Source: an uncultured Erwinia sp.
GTDB taxonomy: Bacteria > Pseudomonadota > Gammaproteobacteria > Enterobacterales > Enterobacteriaceae
Reading direction: 5' to 3'
Assembly (NCBI GenBank): GCA_945290265.1
Contig: CALYQW010000004.1
Location: forward strand, 62,001-126,000
Length of the DNA stretch: 64,000 bases
Made by a program: the position numbers and the translations under genes. The notes under the pieces were generated by a model. It was given only the letters and a program-made list of their open reading frames with translations, made no database searches and had not been told where the DNA came from. Of this stretch, positions 38,576 to 49,091 are shown piece by piece. Position 1 is the stretch's first letter; each line of letters begins with the position of its first letter.

Positions 38576-40024
38576 ATGAAGTTTATAATTAAGCTGTTCC
38601 CTGAAATTACGATCAAAAGCCAGTCTGTACGCCTGCGCTTTATCAAAATCCTCACCGGTAATATCCGCAACGTACTGAAATCCCAGGATGAAACCCTGGC
38701 GGTGGTGCGTCACTGGGATCGCATTGAAGTGCGTACCAAAGATCCCAGCCGTGTCGATATCATTATTGATGAGCTGCAACGTATCCCGGGAATTCACCAT
38801 ATCCTGGCCGTTGAAGATCGCCCGTTTACCGATGTTCATAATATTTTTGAGCAGACGCTGGACCTGAACCGCCAGCGGATTGCCGGCAAAAGTTTCTGTG
38901 TACGGGTTAAGCGCCGTGGTAAGCATGAGTTCAGTTCGCAGGATATTGAGCGCTACGTAGGCGGCGGACTGAATCAGCACGTGGCCGATGCCCGGGTGCA
39001 GCTGAACCAGCCGGAAGTCACGGTCAATCTGGAAATTGATAACGATCGCCTGATCCTGGTGACCGCGCGCTATGAAGGCATCGGCGGTTATCCGATTGGT
39101 ACTCAGGAAGATGTAATGTCGCTGATTTCCGGCGGCTACGACTCCGGCGTTTCCAGCTATATGCTGATGCGCCGCGGCTGCCGGGTTCACTACTGCTTCT
39201 TTAATCTGGGCGGCGCAGCACATGAGATTGGGGTGCGCCAGGTTGCCCACTACCTGTGGAAACGCTTTGGCAGTTCGCACCGGGTGCGCTTTGTGGCGAT
39301 TAACTTTGAGCCAGTGGTGGGCGAGATCCTCGAAAAAGTAGATGACGGTCAGATGGGCGTGGTGCTGAAACGTATGATGGTGCGTGCCGCTTCCCGGGTG
39401 GCCGAGCGTTATGGCGTGCAGGCGCTGGTGACGGGTGAAGCGCTGGGGCAGGTGTCCAGCCAGACGCTGACTAACCTGCGGCTGATTGATAACGCCAGCG
39501 ATACGCTGATCCTGCGTCCGCTGATCTCCCATGACAAAGAGCACATCATTAATCTGGCGCGCAAAATTGGCACCGAAGATTTTGCTCGCACCATGCCGGA
39601 ATATTGTGGGGTGATCTCAAAAAGCCCGACGGTCAAAGCGGTTAAAGCGCGTATTGAAGCGGAAGAGCAGAATTTTGATTTTGCCGTGCTCGACCGGGTG
39701 GTGGAAGAAGCCACTAACGTCGATATCCGTGAAATTGCCGAGCAGAGCCAGCAGGAAGTGGTAGAGGTTGAAACCGTCGACTCCTTTACCGAGAGAGATA
39801 TGGTGCTGGATATCCGTGCCATTGACGAGCAGGAAGCCAGCCCGCTGGAGCTTGAGGGGGGGATGGTAAAATCGCTGCCGTTTTATAAGCTGGCTACGCA
39901 GTTTGGCGATCTCGATCAGAGCAAAACCTGGCTGTTGTACTGTGATCGTGGCGTGATGAGCCGCCTGCAGGCGCTTTATCTGCACGAGCAGGGCTTTACC
40001 AACGTGAAAATCTATCGCCCTTAA
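38576..40024 (+). CDS. thiI: tRNA 4-thiouridine synthetase / thiazole sulfurtransferase ThiI
   Basis: Makes s4U8 in tRNA and relays sulfur to ThiS for thiamine. 482 residues: ferredoxin-like and THUMP domains (1-165), PP-loop ATPase with [13 protein letters not shown] (about 183), and a C-terminal rhodanese domain whose persulfide Cys lies in [13 protein letters not shown] (about residue 456). All three functional parts are present. Confidence 0.98.
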   Translation: MKFIIKLFPEITIKSQSVRLRFIKILTGNIRNVLKSQDETLAVVRHWDRIEVRTKDPSRVDIIIDELQRIPGIHHILAVEDRPFTDVHNIFEQTLDLNRQRIAGKSFCVRVKRRGKHEFSSQDIERYVGGGLNQHVADARVQLNQPEVTVNLEIDNDRLILVTARYEGIGGYPIGTQEDVMSLISGGYDSGVSSYMLMRRGCRVHYCFFNLGGAAHEIGVRQVAHYLWKRFGSSHRVRFVAINFEPVVGEILEKVDDGQMGVVLKRMMVRAASRVAERYGVQALVTGEALGQVSSQTLTNLRLIDNASDTLILRPLISHDKEHIINLARKIGTEDFARTMPEYCGVISKSPTVKAVKARIEAEEQNFDFAVLDRVVEEATNVDIREIAEQSQQEVVEVETVDSFTERDMVLDIRAIDEQEASPLELEGGMVKSLPFYKLATQFGDLDQSKTWLLYCDRGVMSRLQALYLHEQGFTNVKIYRP

Positions 40025-40038
40025 GCCGGATATGACTC

Positions 40039-40069
40039 GCTCAGCATGCCGCAGACAGGCATGCTGAGC
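40039..40069. terminator. Hairpin between convergent thiI and yajL
   Basis: Perfect 12-bp stem GCTCAGCATGCC / GGCATGCTGAGC with 7-nt loop, positioned to end transcripts from both sides; no T-run. Confidence 0.6.
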
Positions 40070-40078
40070 GCCAGGCTG

Positions 40079-40675
40079 TTATTCGCGGTAGTCGAAGATC
40101 CCGGCAGCCAGCACCAGCGGCTCTGCCACTTCACGCGCTTTTTCTTTCCCCAGCAATAAATCAATCAGCTTCAGGGCAAAATCAATACTGGTACCCGGTG
40201 CCTGGCTGGTCAGCAAATTCACACGCCGGTCCCAGACCACGCGTTTATCCTGCCATTTTTCTTGCGGGATGCGCTCTTTCAGCCCGGGAAAACCGGTCAT
40301 ATTACCGACCGGGAACAGGTCGTGGCTGGCCAGCACCGTACCGGGTGCGGCGCAGATCGCGGCGACAATGCGCCCGGACTGGTGAAACTGACGCACGGTT
40401 TCTGTCAGCAGGGTGCTGTCGCGGAAACGCTCTGCCCCGCGTAAGCCACCGGGCAGCACGATGGCGGCAAATTCATCATCCGCCACCTTCACCAGCGGCG
40501 CATCGGCGATAATCTTTACTCCACGTGAGCAGACAATTTCACAGCCGCCATCGGTCTCCACGCTGGCGGTGACCACCCTGATCCCGGCGCGAACCAGCAG
40601 ATCAATAGTGGTAACGGCTTCAATCTCTTCACTGCCATTTGCCAGGCAAACCAGCACCGATACGTTGGGGGTCAT
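40079..40675 (-). CDS. yajL: DJ-1/PfpI-family protein YajL
   Basis: Redox-linked DJ-1 homologue reported to act as chaperone and protein/nucleotide deglycase. 198 residues with [16 protein letters not shown] and the nucleophile elbow [14 protein letters not shown] (Cys about 106). Its first 47 bp overlap the 3' end of panE, so both are probably read from one transcript. Confidence 0.96.
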   Translation of the reverse strand: MTPNVSVLVCLANGSEEIEAVTTIDLLVRAGIRVVTASVETDGGCEIVCSRGVKIIADAPLVKVADDEFAAIVLPGGLRGAERFRDSTLLTETVRQFHQSGRIVAAICAAPGTVLASHDLFPVGNMTGFPGLKERIPQEKWQDKRVVWDRRVNLLTSQAPGTSIDFALKLIDLLLGKEKAREVAEPLVLAAGIFDYRE

Positions 40676-41549
40676 AATCCTGTTCTCTTCGTTTAATCAG
40701 TTGATAGATTCGGCTGTTCTCCGGCGCTTCCATGCCCTGGCGGCGGGCGCGGCGGATCACATAGCCATTGATGTAATCAATTTCAGTACGGCGCTGGGCA
40801 AGGATATCCTGCAGCATGGAAGAGCTGTTACCGGCAGTGGTATGGATCACATCCAGCACGTAATCCACCAGCCAGCTGCGCGAGATATGCTGACCTTCAC
40901 GCTCCATCACTGCCGCCACTTCATTGCTCAGGGCTTCAATTTCTGCCTGGTGACTCGCCAGTTCGCCGTTGCGGCAGTTGTAGAGCACGCTTAGCGGGTT
41001 AATCACACAATTCACCGCCAGCTTTTGCCAGGCAGCGGCGGCAACGTTATTGTGCCAGGCCACATCCGGTAACGTCTGATGCAGGGCGCTGGCAAGATCG
41101 TTCATGGCTGGCGTATCCGGAGAGAGCGCGCCGATATGGGTGATCCCGGCAGCGACATGAATAATGGTTGAGCCTTCACGCTTTGCCGCATGCGTGGTGA
41201 CGCCGCGCAGCAGCGGCTGCTTTAGCATGTTTAACTCTTCACAGGTGCCCATACCGTTATGCAGCAGCAGAATTGGGACAGTGTCCGGCAGCAGTGGCAG
41301 CAGACTGGTCACCGCATCGGCGACCTGCCAGGCTTTTAGCGTCACCAGCAGCAAATCGCTGTTAGCCAGGAACGCCGCATCGTTGGCCGGGCAGGTGGTT
41401 CTGAACCTGTTGCCCTGTAGATCGATCAGGTTAACGGCGCAGGAGGACTGCGGTACCCGTAGCCAGCCCTGAACATCATGTCCCTGATGTTCCAGTGCCG
41501 ACAGCCAGATCTGACCCAGTGCGCCGCAACCCAGTACGGTTACTCTCAT
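40629..41549 (-). CDS. panE: 2-dehydropantoate 2-reductase
   Basis: NADPH-dependent ketopantoate reductase of pantothenate/CoA synthesis. 306 residues; Rossmann start [19 protein letters not shown] with GxGxxG, then [11 protein letters not shown] and the catalytic Lys region [15 protein letters not shown]. Overlaps yajL at its 3' end. Confidence 0.97.
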   Translation of the reverse strand: MRVTVLGCGALGQIWLSALEHQGHDVQGWLRVPQSSCAVNLIDLQGNRFRTTCPANDAAFLANSDLLLVTLKAWQVADAVTSLLPLLPDTVPILLLHNGMGTCEELNMLKQPLLRGVTTHAAKREGSTIIHVAAGITHIGALSPDTPAMNDLASALHQTLPDVAWHNNVAAAAWQKLAVNCVINPLSVLYNCRNGELASHQAEIEALSNEVAAVMEREGQHISRSWLVDYVLDVIHTTAGNSSSMLQDILAQRRTEIDYINGYVIRRARRQGMEAPENSRIYQLIKRREQDYDPQRIGAGLPGKWQ

Positions 41550-41679
41550 TTTTTCCCCCTGGCGGTTTGGTTACCGCGTTGCTGGTCTGTCGGTTATTAT
41601 AGCGGTTAATGATGGTGATTTTATTTCCGCAGACAAGGCGGGTATTATGCCCGCCACGTAACACCGAGGAGAACAGGTT

Positions 41680-42171
41680 ATGCCATCTTTTGATATTGTT
41701 TCTGAAATTGATATACAGGAAGTCCGCAACGCGGTAGAGAATGCCAACCGTGAGGTCGCTACACGCTTTGATTTTCGTAACGTTGAAGCCAGCTTTGAAC
41801 TGAACGAAAAAGCGGAGTCGATTAAGGTTCTGAGCGAGTCAGATTTCCAGGTAAAACAGCTGCTGGATATCCTGCAGGAGAAACTGCTGAAGCGCGGTAT
41901 TGAAGGGGCTGCACTGGACGTGCCGGAAGAGATCGAGCACAGTGGCAAACACTGGAGCGTCAGTGCCAAAATGAAGAAAGGCATCGAAAGCGACGTAGCG
42001 AAGAAACTGGTGAAGCTGATCAAAGACAGCAAGCTGAAAGTCCAGTCGCAGATCTAGGGTGACGAAGTGCGTATTACCGGTAAGTCCCGTGACGATCTGC
42101 AAAGTGCCATGGCTGTGGTGCGTAAGGGTAATCTGGGACAGCCATTCCAGTTTAAAAACTTCCGCGACTAA
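41680..42171 (+). pseudogene. yajQ: yajQ with in-frame amber codon
   Basis: YajQ is a small nucleotide-binding protein (c-di-GMP or tRNA binding reported for homologues). The frame starts [20 protein letters not shown] behind GAGGAGA and matches E. coli YajQ throughout, but codon 126 (42055-42057) is TAG where E. coli has CAG (AQIQGDE). The same frame continues as [15 protein letters not shown] to NFRD and TAA at 42171, 163 codons in all, the normal length. A single C-to-T change explains it. Unless read through or suppressed, the product is a 125-residue protein lacking the last strand-helix unit. A base-call error cannot be excluded. Confidence 0.93.
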
Positions 42172-42222
42172 GTAAACAGCAGCAGACGGCGGGGGGCGTT
42201 CCCGGTCATCTGCTGCTCAGGA

Positions 42223-43584
42223 TTATCCGGCCAGCGCCTGCTCCAGGTTGGCGCGGTTGGTTACCTGACTGTCGATCTTCACGTAGGCACTCTGCTCTTC
42301 CGGCACCACCATCACGGCAGTTACGCCGGGGAGAGCGTGTAGGCGCTGCTCCAGTGCCTGTTTATCCGTCACGCTGTTTGCCAGCGTCAGGCGCAGGCTG
42401 CTGACGTAAGGCGGTTCCTGCATGTTCAGGCTGAGTAACAGCCAGCAAAAGGCAATCAGTGCCCCCACCAGAAAGACGCTTTGCGCGTCGATGTGTCCGG
42501 CTATCCAGCCACCCAGGCTGCCGCCAACGGCCACGCCAACAAACTGGCTGGTGGAATAAAGTCCCATCGCGGTGCCTTTATAGCCCGGAGGGGATTCTTT
42601 ACTGACCAGCGAAGGCAGAATCGCTTCCATCAGATTAAAACCGATAAAGAATAGCTGAACGCCGACAACCAGCGTCCAGAAATGATTACCGGCTCCCCAC
42701 AGAACGACTTCGGCCACCAGCATCAGTGCCACGCAGCAGATAAATACCCGGCGCATACGGCGCTTAACTTCGGCATAGATAATAAAGGGTACCACGGCGA
42801 TAAAGGCAATCAGCATGGTGACCAGATACACTTTCCAGTGCTGCGCCGCTGCAAATCCAGCCAGCTCAAACTGGCCGGGAAGGGCGACAAAGCTTGACAT
42901 CAGCAGGATATGCAGGCAGAAGATCCCGGTATTCAGCTTGACCAGGCGACTGTTTGCCAGCACTTCGCGAATACTGCCTTTCACCATCCCGGATTCACGG
43001 TTCAGCTGATGATTAGAGGTAGAGGGCACCACCAGCAGGGTAATAATAATGGCCAGGGTTGCCAGTAGGGCAATCATCCAGAACAGCGCATGTAATCCCA
43101 GCGCATTGGTAATAACTGGCCCCAGCACCATCGCTATAGCAAAGGTGACACCGAAGCTGATACCAATAAAGGCCATCGCTTTGGTACGATTCTGTTCGCG
43201 TGTCAGATCGGAGAGCAACGCCATCACGGCGGCGGCAATCGCCCCGGAGCCCTGTAACGCGCGGCCGAGGATTACGCCCCAGATTGAAGTAGTCATGGCA
43301 GCAATCACGCTACCCAACACAAAAATCAGCAGTCCGCCAACGATCAGCGGTTTACGGCCAATGCGATCGGAAAGCAGCCCAAAAGGGATCTGAAATATCG
43401 CCTGTGCCAGGCCATAAATCCCGATAGCCAGGCCAATCAGCGCCTCACTGGCACCCTGTAGTGCCATCCCCCAGGTGGTCAGCACCGGTAAAACCATAAA
43501 CATCCCCAGCATACGCAGGGAGAAGACCGTACCCAAACCCCAGGTTGCACGCAGCTCAAACGGGGTCATTTTATTATCGTTCAT
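42223..43584 (-). CDS. yajR: MFS efflux transporter YajR
   Basis: Twelve-helix major facilitator of the drug-efflux type with an extra C-terminal ferredoxin-like (YAM) domain, visible here as the soluble ending from about residue 390 (LEQRLHALPGVTAVMVVPEE). The MFS loop motif LLSDRIGRKPLI (about 80) is present. 453 residues, near the E. coli 454. Substrate unknown. Confidence 0.95.
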   Translation of the reverse strand: MNDNKMTPFELRATWGLGTVFSLRMLGMFMVLPVLTTWGMALQGASEALIGLAIGIYGLAQAIFQIPFGLLSDRIGRKPLIVGGLLIFVLGSVIAAMTTSIWGVILGRALQGSGAIAAAVMALLSDLTREQNRTKAMAFIGISFGVTFAIAMVLGPVITNALGLHALFWMIALLATLAIIITLLVVPSTSNHQLNRESGMVKGSIREVLANSRLVKLNTGIFCLHILLMSSFVALPGQFELAGFAAAQHWKVYLVTMLIAFIAVVPFIIYAEVKRRMRRVFICCVALMLVAEVVLWGAGNHFWTLVVGVQLFFIGFNLMEAILPSLVSKESPPGYKGTAMGLYSTSQFVGVAVGGSLGGWIAGHIDAQSVFLVGALIAFCWLLLSLNMQEPPYVSSLRLTLANSVTDKQALEQRLHALPGVTAVMVVPEEQSAYVKIDSQVTNRANLEQALAG

Positions 43585-43742
43585 TCCAACCTCAATTATT
43601 CTCTACCCGTCATAACAGATTGCCGCGAGGGCTGATAAGGATTGACAGCTAATCATCTGAATCCGTGGGGTAATTAACCGCTATTCTAAGTGCGAGGGGA
43701 GGGCGGGTAAAACATTACTTTTTAAACAGTGGTAACAAAAAG

Positions 43743-43766
43743 AAAGGGCGCTGTTACGCGCCCTTT
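43743..43766 (-). terminator. Terminator of the cyo operon
   Basis: AAAGGGCGC / GCGCCCTTT stem with 6-nt loop; on the minus strand it is followed by CTTTTTG, fitting an intrinsic terminator 22 bp behind cyoE. Confidence 0.85.
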
Positions 43767-43788
43767 ATCATGACAGTTTTTTCGGCGT

Positions 43789-44676
43789 TTACTGCACGTA
43801 AGTCAGCAAATCGCGGGAAGCCGGGCTCATAAAGTCGACTGACATCATCACACTCAGAGCGGTGATGGCGACAATTGAGAACACAAACAGTTTACGTGCC
43901 CAAACGTGGTCGTTTGAGGTTTTGTAACCTGAAAGTGCCATTCCCAGCCACCAGACGCTGACGGCAGAAGCGACTATCAGATATTTATATCCGGCATAAC
44001 CTACCAGAGTCAGCATCAGGGTAGCGACCATAAACGCCAGGATATACAGTGTGATGTGATTTTTCGCCACCGAAATGCCTTTCACCACCGGCAGTACCGG
44101 AATATTGGCTGCCTGGTAATCTTTGAAGCGGAAGATGGCAATCGCATAGGAATGCGGCATCTGCCACAGGCTAAAGATAGCCAGCAGGATCAGGGCACCT
44201 GCATCAAAATGGTTGGTCACCGCACAGTAACCGATTACTGGCGGCGCTGCACCCGACAGGCTACCGATCAGGGTGCCGTAAACGGAGTTGCGCTTCATAT
44301 ACAGGCTGTAAATGCCGACATAAACCACAAAACCCATCACCGCCAGCCACATGGCCAGCGGGTTAGCTCCGAAATACAGCATCGCGAAACCAGCAATACC
44401 CAGAAGGGTTGCATAAACCAGGCTTAGCTTCGGAGAAATAAGGCCTTTGACCAGCACCCGATTTCTGGTTCTCTCCATTTTTTTGTCGATATCACGGTCG
44501 ATCACGTTGTTGTAAACACAACCTGATGCAACCACCAGCGAAACACCGACTAAGGTGAAGAGGAACAGGGGATAATCAATGCTGCCTTTGGAAGCCAGCA
44601 GAAATCCACCAATGACAGAAATTAAATTCCCGAAAATAATTCCTGGTTTTGTCACTTGCAGGTATTGCTTAATCAT
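43789..44676 (-). CDS. cyoE: Protohaem IX farnesyltransferase (haem O synthase)
   Basis: UbiA-family membrane prenyltransferase that farnesylates haem B to haem O for the cytochrome bo3 oxidase. 295 residues with several transmembrane helices and the Asp motifs [18 protein letters not shown] and [12 protein letters not shown]. Uses FPP from IspA encoded in this window. Confidence 0.98.
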   Translation of the reverse strand: MIKQYLQVTKPGIIFGNLISVIGGFLLASKGSIDYPLFLFTLVGVSLVVASGCVYNNVIDRDIDKKMERTRNRVLVKGLISPKLSLVYATLLGIAGFAMLYFGANPLAMWLAVMGFVVYVGIYSLYMKRNSVYGTLIGSLSGAAPPVIGYCAVTNHFDAGALILLAIFSLWQMPHSYAIAIFRFKDYQAANIPVLPVVKGISVAKNHITLYILAFMVATLMLTLVGYAGYKYLIVASAVSVWWLGMALSGYKTSNDHVWARKLFVFSIVAITALSVMMSVDFMSPASRDLLTYVQ

Positions 44677-44692
44677 TACAGTAGTAGCTCTG

Positions 44693-45022
44693 TCAGTGGG
44701 CCATCATGTTGTAGTTCAGGTTCCACATGATCCATAGCGAGCCGACCACAATAATCAGGATGATTATGGCAGCAAACACCATGGCTACAAGGTTCCAACC
44801 GCCTTCGGATTTGCTGTCAAGATGCAGGAAATATACCAGATGCACCAGCACCTGAACTACCGCACATACCAGAACAACGCCGAGAATAGTGGCTTTAGAC
44901 GCGCCTCCATCCATCACCATCCAGAACGGGATACCGGTCAAAATGATCGACAGGATAAAGCCGATCATGTATGACTTCACGCTACCGTGAGAAGCGCCAT
45001 GTTCGTTTACAGAATGACTCAT
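44693..45022 (-). CDS. cyoD: Cytochrome bo3 ubiquinol oxidase subunit IV
   Basis: Small assembly subunit with three transmembrane helices. [20 protein letters not shown] is chosen as the start, overlapping the cyoC stop by one base; 109 residues as in E. coli. A longer frame to 45172 is a shadow of cyoC. Confidence 0.97.
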   Translation of the reverse strand: MSHSVNEHGASHGSVKSYMIGFILSIILTGIPFWMVMDGGASKATILGVVLVCAVVQVLVHLVYFLHLDSKSEGGWNLVAMVFAAIIILIIVVGSLWIMWNLNYNMMAH

Positions 45023-45636
45023 TACATGACCCCCATCAGGTAAACAATGGTGAATACGCAGATCCACACCACATCCAGGAAGTGCCAGAACAGGCTCAGG
45101 CACATGATACGGGTGCGGTTCGTGGCGTTCAGACCATTTTTGGCGATCTGAGTCATCAGAACCAGCATCCAAATCAGACCGGAAGTCACGTGCAGACCGT
45201 GGGTGCCTACCAGCGTAAAGAAGCCAGACAGGAAGCCGCTGCGATCCGGACCAAAGCCTTCTTTTATCAGGTGATGGAATTCATAGATTTCCATCCCGAT
45301 AAAGCCCAGGCCAAACAGGAAGGTCAGTGCCAGCCAGCCAAGGACCGCGCCTTTCTGGCCCTTGTTCATGTTGATAACCGCAAAACCATAGGTAATTGAG
45401 CTCAGCAGCAGCAGAGCAGTTTCAACCAGTACAAACGGCAGTTCAAAAATATCTTTCCCTGCCGGGCCGCCTGCGGTGTTGTTAACCATTACACCATAAG
45501 TCGCAAACAGGGTTGCGAAGATGATGCAGTCGCTCATCAGATAGATCCAGAAACCAAAAATCTTGTTGGCTCCTGCATCGTGATGCCCATGATCATCATG
45601 GGCGTCGTGGTGCTTTGTGAGAGTTTCAGTTGACAT
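45022..45636 (-). CDS. cyoC: Cytochrome bo3 ubiquinol oxidase subunit III
   Basis: Haem-copper oxidase subunit III, 204 residues with about five transmembrane helices and a His-rich cytoplasmic N-terminus ([13 protein letters not shown]). Conserved [16 protein letters not shown]. It overlaps the cyoB 3' end by 11 bp, indicating coupling. Confidence 0.98.
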   Translation of the reverse strand: MSTETLTKHHDAHDDHGHHDAGANKIFGFWIYLMSDCIIFATLFATYGVMVNNTAGGPAGKDIFELPFVLVETALLLLSSITYGFAVINMNKGQKGAVLGWLALTFLFGLGFIGMEIYEFHHLIKEGFGPDRSGFLSGFFTLVGTHGLHVTSGLIWMLVLMTQIAKNGLNATNRTRIMCLSLFWHFLDVVWICVFTIVYLMGVM

Positions 45637-47620
45637 TTTTCAGACCTGCTTTGCTAATTTCGTCAAAGTGCTGATTCTCGATTTTTTCGATCTCGGCAAC
45701 AGGAACGTAATAATCCACATCCTGGTCATAGCTTTTGATAATCCAGGTCACGATCATGGCGACGAAGGACACGCCAAGCATCCACCAGATATGCCAGATG
45801 GCAGCAAAACCAAAGATGGTTGCGAACAGCGCAATAATTAAGCCTGCGCCACTGTTTTTAGGCATGTGGATTTCAGCATAACCAGCAGGGCGCTTGTAAG
45901 CTTCGCCTTTTTCCTTCATTTCCCAGAATGCATCACGTTCACTGACGTGCGGCAGTACCGCAAAGTTATAGAACGGTGCCGGGGAAGAAATTGACCACTC
46001 CAGAGTACGGGCGCCCCAGGGGTCACCGGTCAGGTCGCGGTTCTGATCCCGGTCGCGTACAGATACCCAGAACTGGATAATCTGACAGATGACACCGCAA
46101 GCAATCAGGGCTGCACCAATGGAGGCAACAACCAGCAGCGAGTGGAATTTAGGATCAATATCCTGAGACAGACGACGGGTCATTCCCATGAAGCCCAGTG
46201 CGTACAGCGGCATAAAGGCAACGAAGAAGCCAATGATCCAGAACCAGAAAGCACGGATACCCCATTTTTCATTCAGTGTGAAGCCGAAGGATTTAGGGAA
46301 CCAGTAAGTCACACCAGCAAAGACACCGAATACCACACCACCGATGATCACGTTATGGAAGTGAGCAATCAGGAACAGACTGTTGTGCAGAACGAAGTCA
46401 GCACCAGGCACCGCCAGCAGAACCCCGGTCATACCACCGACAGAGAAGGTGACCAGGAAGCCAACGGTCCACAGCATCGCAGAGTGCATCTGAATGCGAC
46501 CCTGGTACATGGTGAACAGCCAGTTAAAGATTTTAACCCCGGTAGGAATGGCGATAATCATCGTCATAATACCGAAGAAGGCGTTGACGTTTGCTCCTGC
46601 ACCCATGGTGAAGAAGTGGTGCAGCCACACGATAAAGGACAGAACCGTAATAACGATGGTTGCCCATACCAGTGAGGTATAACCAAACAGACGTTTTTTC
46701 GAAAAAGTCGCAACAACTTCGGAGAATACACCGAATACTGGCAGAACAAGAATGTAGACTTCCGGATGGCCCCAAACCCAAATCAGGTTGACGTACATCA
46801 TCATGTTGCCGCCCATTTCATTGGTAAAGAAATGGAAGCCCAGATAACGGTCAAGGGTCAGCAGTGCTAGGGTCACAGTCAGTACCGGGAACGCCGCAAT
46901 GATCAGGACGTTGGCACACAGGGAAGCCCAGGTAAACACCGGCATTTTGAACATCGTCATGCCAGGGGTACGCATTTTCAGGATAGTAACGAAGAAGTTA
47001 ATCCCGGTAAGTGTCGTACCAATACCCGACAGCTGCAGACTCCATATCCAGTAGTCCACTCCGACGCCAGGGCTGTACTCCGCGCCGGAGAGCGGCGGAT
47101 AAGCCAGCCAGCCAGTCTGCGCAAATTCACCCACACCCAGTGACAGGTTAACCAGCACCACACCGACAACGGTGAACCAGAAGCTCAGGTTGTTCAGGAA
47201 TGGGAAGGCAACGTCACGAGCGCCGATTTGCAGAGGAACAACGATGTTCATCAGACCAACAACGAATGGCATCGCTACGAAGAAGATCATGATAACACCG
47301 TGCGCGGTAAATATCTGATCGTAGTGGTGCGGTGGCAGGAAGCCGCCGGAATCACCGGCTGAGGCAAGCACCTGCTGGCTACGCATCATTACCGCATCAG
47401 CAAAGCCGCGCAGCAACATAATGAAGCCGAGGATCATATACATGATGCCGAGTTTTTTATGGTCGACAGACGTCAGCCACTCGGTCCAAAGATACTTCCA
47501 CTTACCGAAGTAAGTTATTGCTCCTGCTACGGCAAGACCACCAAGAATGATGGCTGCCACCGTTACCACGATAATCGGCTCGTGGTACGGTACTGCATCC
47601 AGGGTTAATTTTCCGAACAT
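45626..47620 (-). CDS. cyoB: Cytochrome bo3 ubiquinol oxidase subunit I
   Basis: Catalytic, proton-pumping subunit holding haem b, haem o3 and CuB. 664 residues with 15 predicted helices. Ligand motifs visible: [15 protein letters not shown] (haem b His), [15 protein letters not shown] (CuB His and cross-linked Tyr), HHFFTMG (two CuB His) and HFHNVIIGG (both haem His). Confidence 0.99.
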   Translation of the reverse strand: MFGKLTLDAVPYHEPIIVVTVAAIILGGLAVAGAITYFGKWKYLWTEWLTSVDHKKLGIMYMILGFIMLLRGFADAVMMRSQQVLASAGDSGGFLPPHHYDQIFTAHGVIMIFFVAMPFVVGLMNIVVPLQIGARDVAFPFLNNLSFWFTVVGVVLVNLSLGVGEFAQTGWLAYPPLSGAEYSPGVGVDYWIWSLQLSGIGTTLTGINFFVTILKMRTPGMTMFKMPVFTWASLCANVLIIAAFPVLTVTLALLTLDRYLGFHFFTNEMGGNMMMYVNLIWVWGHPEVYILVLPVFGVFSEVVATFSKKRLFGYTSLVWATIVITVLSFIVWLHHFFTMGAGANVNAFFGIMTMIIAIPTGVKIFNWLFTMYQGRIQMHSAMLWTVGFLVTFSVGGMTGVLLAVPGADFVLHNSLFLIAHFHNVIIGGVVFGVFAGVTYWFPKSFGFTLNEKWGIRAFWFWIIGFFVAFMPLYALGFMGMTRRLSQDIDPKFHSLLVVASIGAALIACGVICQIIQFWVSVRDRDQNRDLTGDPWGARTLEWSISSPAPFYNFAVLPHVSERDAFWEMKEKGEAYKRPAGYAEIHMPKNSGAGLIIALFATIFGFAAIWHIWWMLGVSFVAMIVTWIIKSYDQDVDYYVPVAEIEKIENQHFDEISKAGLKNVN

Positions 47621-47624
47621 CGTA

Positions 47625-48560
47625 TTATTCCTCGGCTCCCGCGTGAGCGGTGTTACTCATATCCATACCTTCATGGTGACCATGAGACATGTCCATGCTT
47701 CCGCCGTGATCCATCATGTACTGGTCAATAACCGACTTGAACAGGCCAGATTTAACATCGGAGAAGAATTCCACCGGGTGATTGACGCTTGGCGCAGACA
47801 GTTTCTTGAAATCGTCCATAGTCATGAGCGTTTCTTTGGACTGTTTAGCCGTCTCAATCCACTGATTGAAGGTGGCTTCATCAGGGGTAGCAATGGCTTT
47901 AAACTTCATGCCAGAAAAGCCACGACCACTGAAATTAGCGGACATACCATCAAAGGTACCAGGTTCATTCGCAATCAGGTGCAGTTTGGTCTGCATACCT
48001 GCCATCGCGTAGATCTGGCTACCGAGGGTTGGAATGAAGAAGGAGTTCATTACGGAGTCGGATGTAATTTTGAAGCTGACAGGACGGTTAGCCGGGAAAG
48101 CAATCTGGTTAACGGTAGCGATGCCCTGTTCAGGATAGATAAACAACCATTTCCAGTCCATTGCAACCACTTCAATTTCCAGTGGCTTCACATCCGAATC
48201 AAGCGGCTTGCTGGGCTCCAATGCGTGGGTTGATTTCCAGGTCAGAACGCCAAGGAACAGAATGATTAAGATAGGAATAGTCCAGACAACGGCCTCCACT
48301 TTATTGGAGTGTGACCAGTTTGGACTGTATTTCGCGTTGGTATTTGACGCCCGATATTTCCAGGCAAATACCACTGCCATTAAGACTGCCGGGATTACGA
48401 CGATCAACATCAGGCCAAAAGCCGTCAATATCAACGAACGTTGCTCCAGTGCAATCTGTCCTTTAGGATTTAACAGCGCACTATCACAGCCACTTAAGAA
48501 AAAAGCGCCTGCGATTAATGACAAAATCCCCAAACTTTTATTGTATTTCCTGAGTCTCAT
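47625..48560 (-). CDS. cyoA: Cytochrome bo3 ubiquinol oxidase subunit II
   Basis: Lipoprotein subunit II, first gene of the operon. The lipobox FFLSGC (Cys about 25) follows the signal; two helices and a periplasmic cupredoxin-like domain follow. The CuA ligands of cytochrome c oxidases are absent as expected for a quinol oxidase. The C-terminus is extended and His/Met-rich ([20 protein letters not shown]), a possible copper-binding tail. Confidence 0.98.
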   Translation of the reverse strand: MRLRKYNKSLGILSLIAGAFFLSGCDSALLNPKGQIALEQRSLILTAFGLMLIVVIPAVLMAVVFAWKYRASNTNAKYSPNWSHSNKVEAVVWTIPILIILFLGVLTWKSTHALEPSKPLDSDVKPLEIEVVAMDWKWLFIYPEQGIATVNQIAFPANRPVSFKITSDSVMNSFFIPTLGSQIYAMAGMQTKLHLIANEPGTFDGMSANFSGRGFSGMKFKAIATPDEATFNQWIETAKQSKETLMTMDDFKKLSAPSVNHPVEFFSDVKSGLFKSVIDQYMMDHGGSMDMSHGHHEGMDMSNTAHAGAEE

Positions 48561-49034
48561 TTAACGACCTCAATGACAAGGGCTCTATTGTCGTTTAAGT
48601 GTGCGGGCATTTTACGGGAAGGTTTGGGGACTGTAAACCTGCAACAGTTTGTGTCAATGTGCCCCTGACACCTTTTGCCAAGCCTGTTACAGCTGTTTCC
48701 TGAAGTGACAAAACATTAATGTTATTGCAGGGTTGCCGGTAATATAACAAAAACCGATAGCATCCGCGGCTTATATATTCTGCCTGCTATAAACAGTGAC
48801 AGACGGTGCATTTATTTAACAAAACCATTTCATTTATGTGACCATTCTGGCCGTGGTGTGATTAATCACCTGATGTAATTAGCGGCAGGATGTTTTTCAT
48901 TTTTGCGCGTTTATTTAGTTATATCTTTAATAAAAAATAACCCTTCAGTTACTGGTGTTTATCCCCCTTGCAGCAATAAGCGATGAAATCTGTCGGCTGA
49001 GAAAAAGACCTTTCGGATTTTTTGCGCGCAGTTT
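48561..49034 (-). promoter_or_regulatory. cyo operon upstream region
   Basis: 474 bp without a gene, AT-rich, between divergent-facing cyoA and the 3' end of ampG. It must contain the cyo promoter, which in E. coli is controlled by ArcA, Fnr and other global regulators. No site is assigned with confidence. Confidence 0.45.
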
Positions 49035-49080
49035 GGCATAAGTACAGTGGTGAGCCGTCGTTCACCACTGTACTTATGCC
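49035..49080. repeat. Perfect 19-bp inverted repeat downstream of ampG
   Basis: GGCATAAGTACAGTGGTGA is repeated as its exact complement after an 8-nt loop, ending 11 bp from the ampG stop codon. TTTAT follows on the plus strand. Possibly a terminator for ampG, though the stem is longer than usual and no T-run follows on the ampG strand. Confidence 0.9.
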
Positions 49081-49091
49081 TTTATCGGGCC

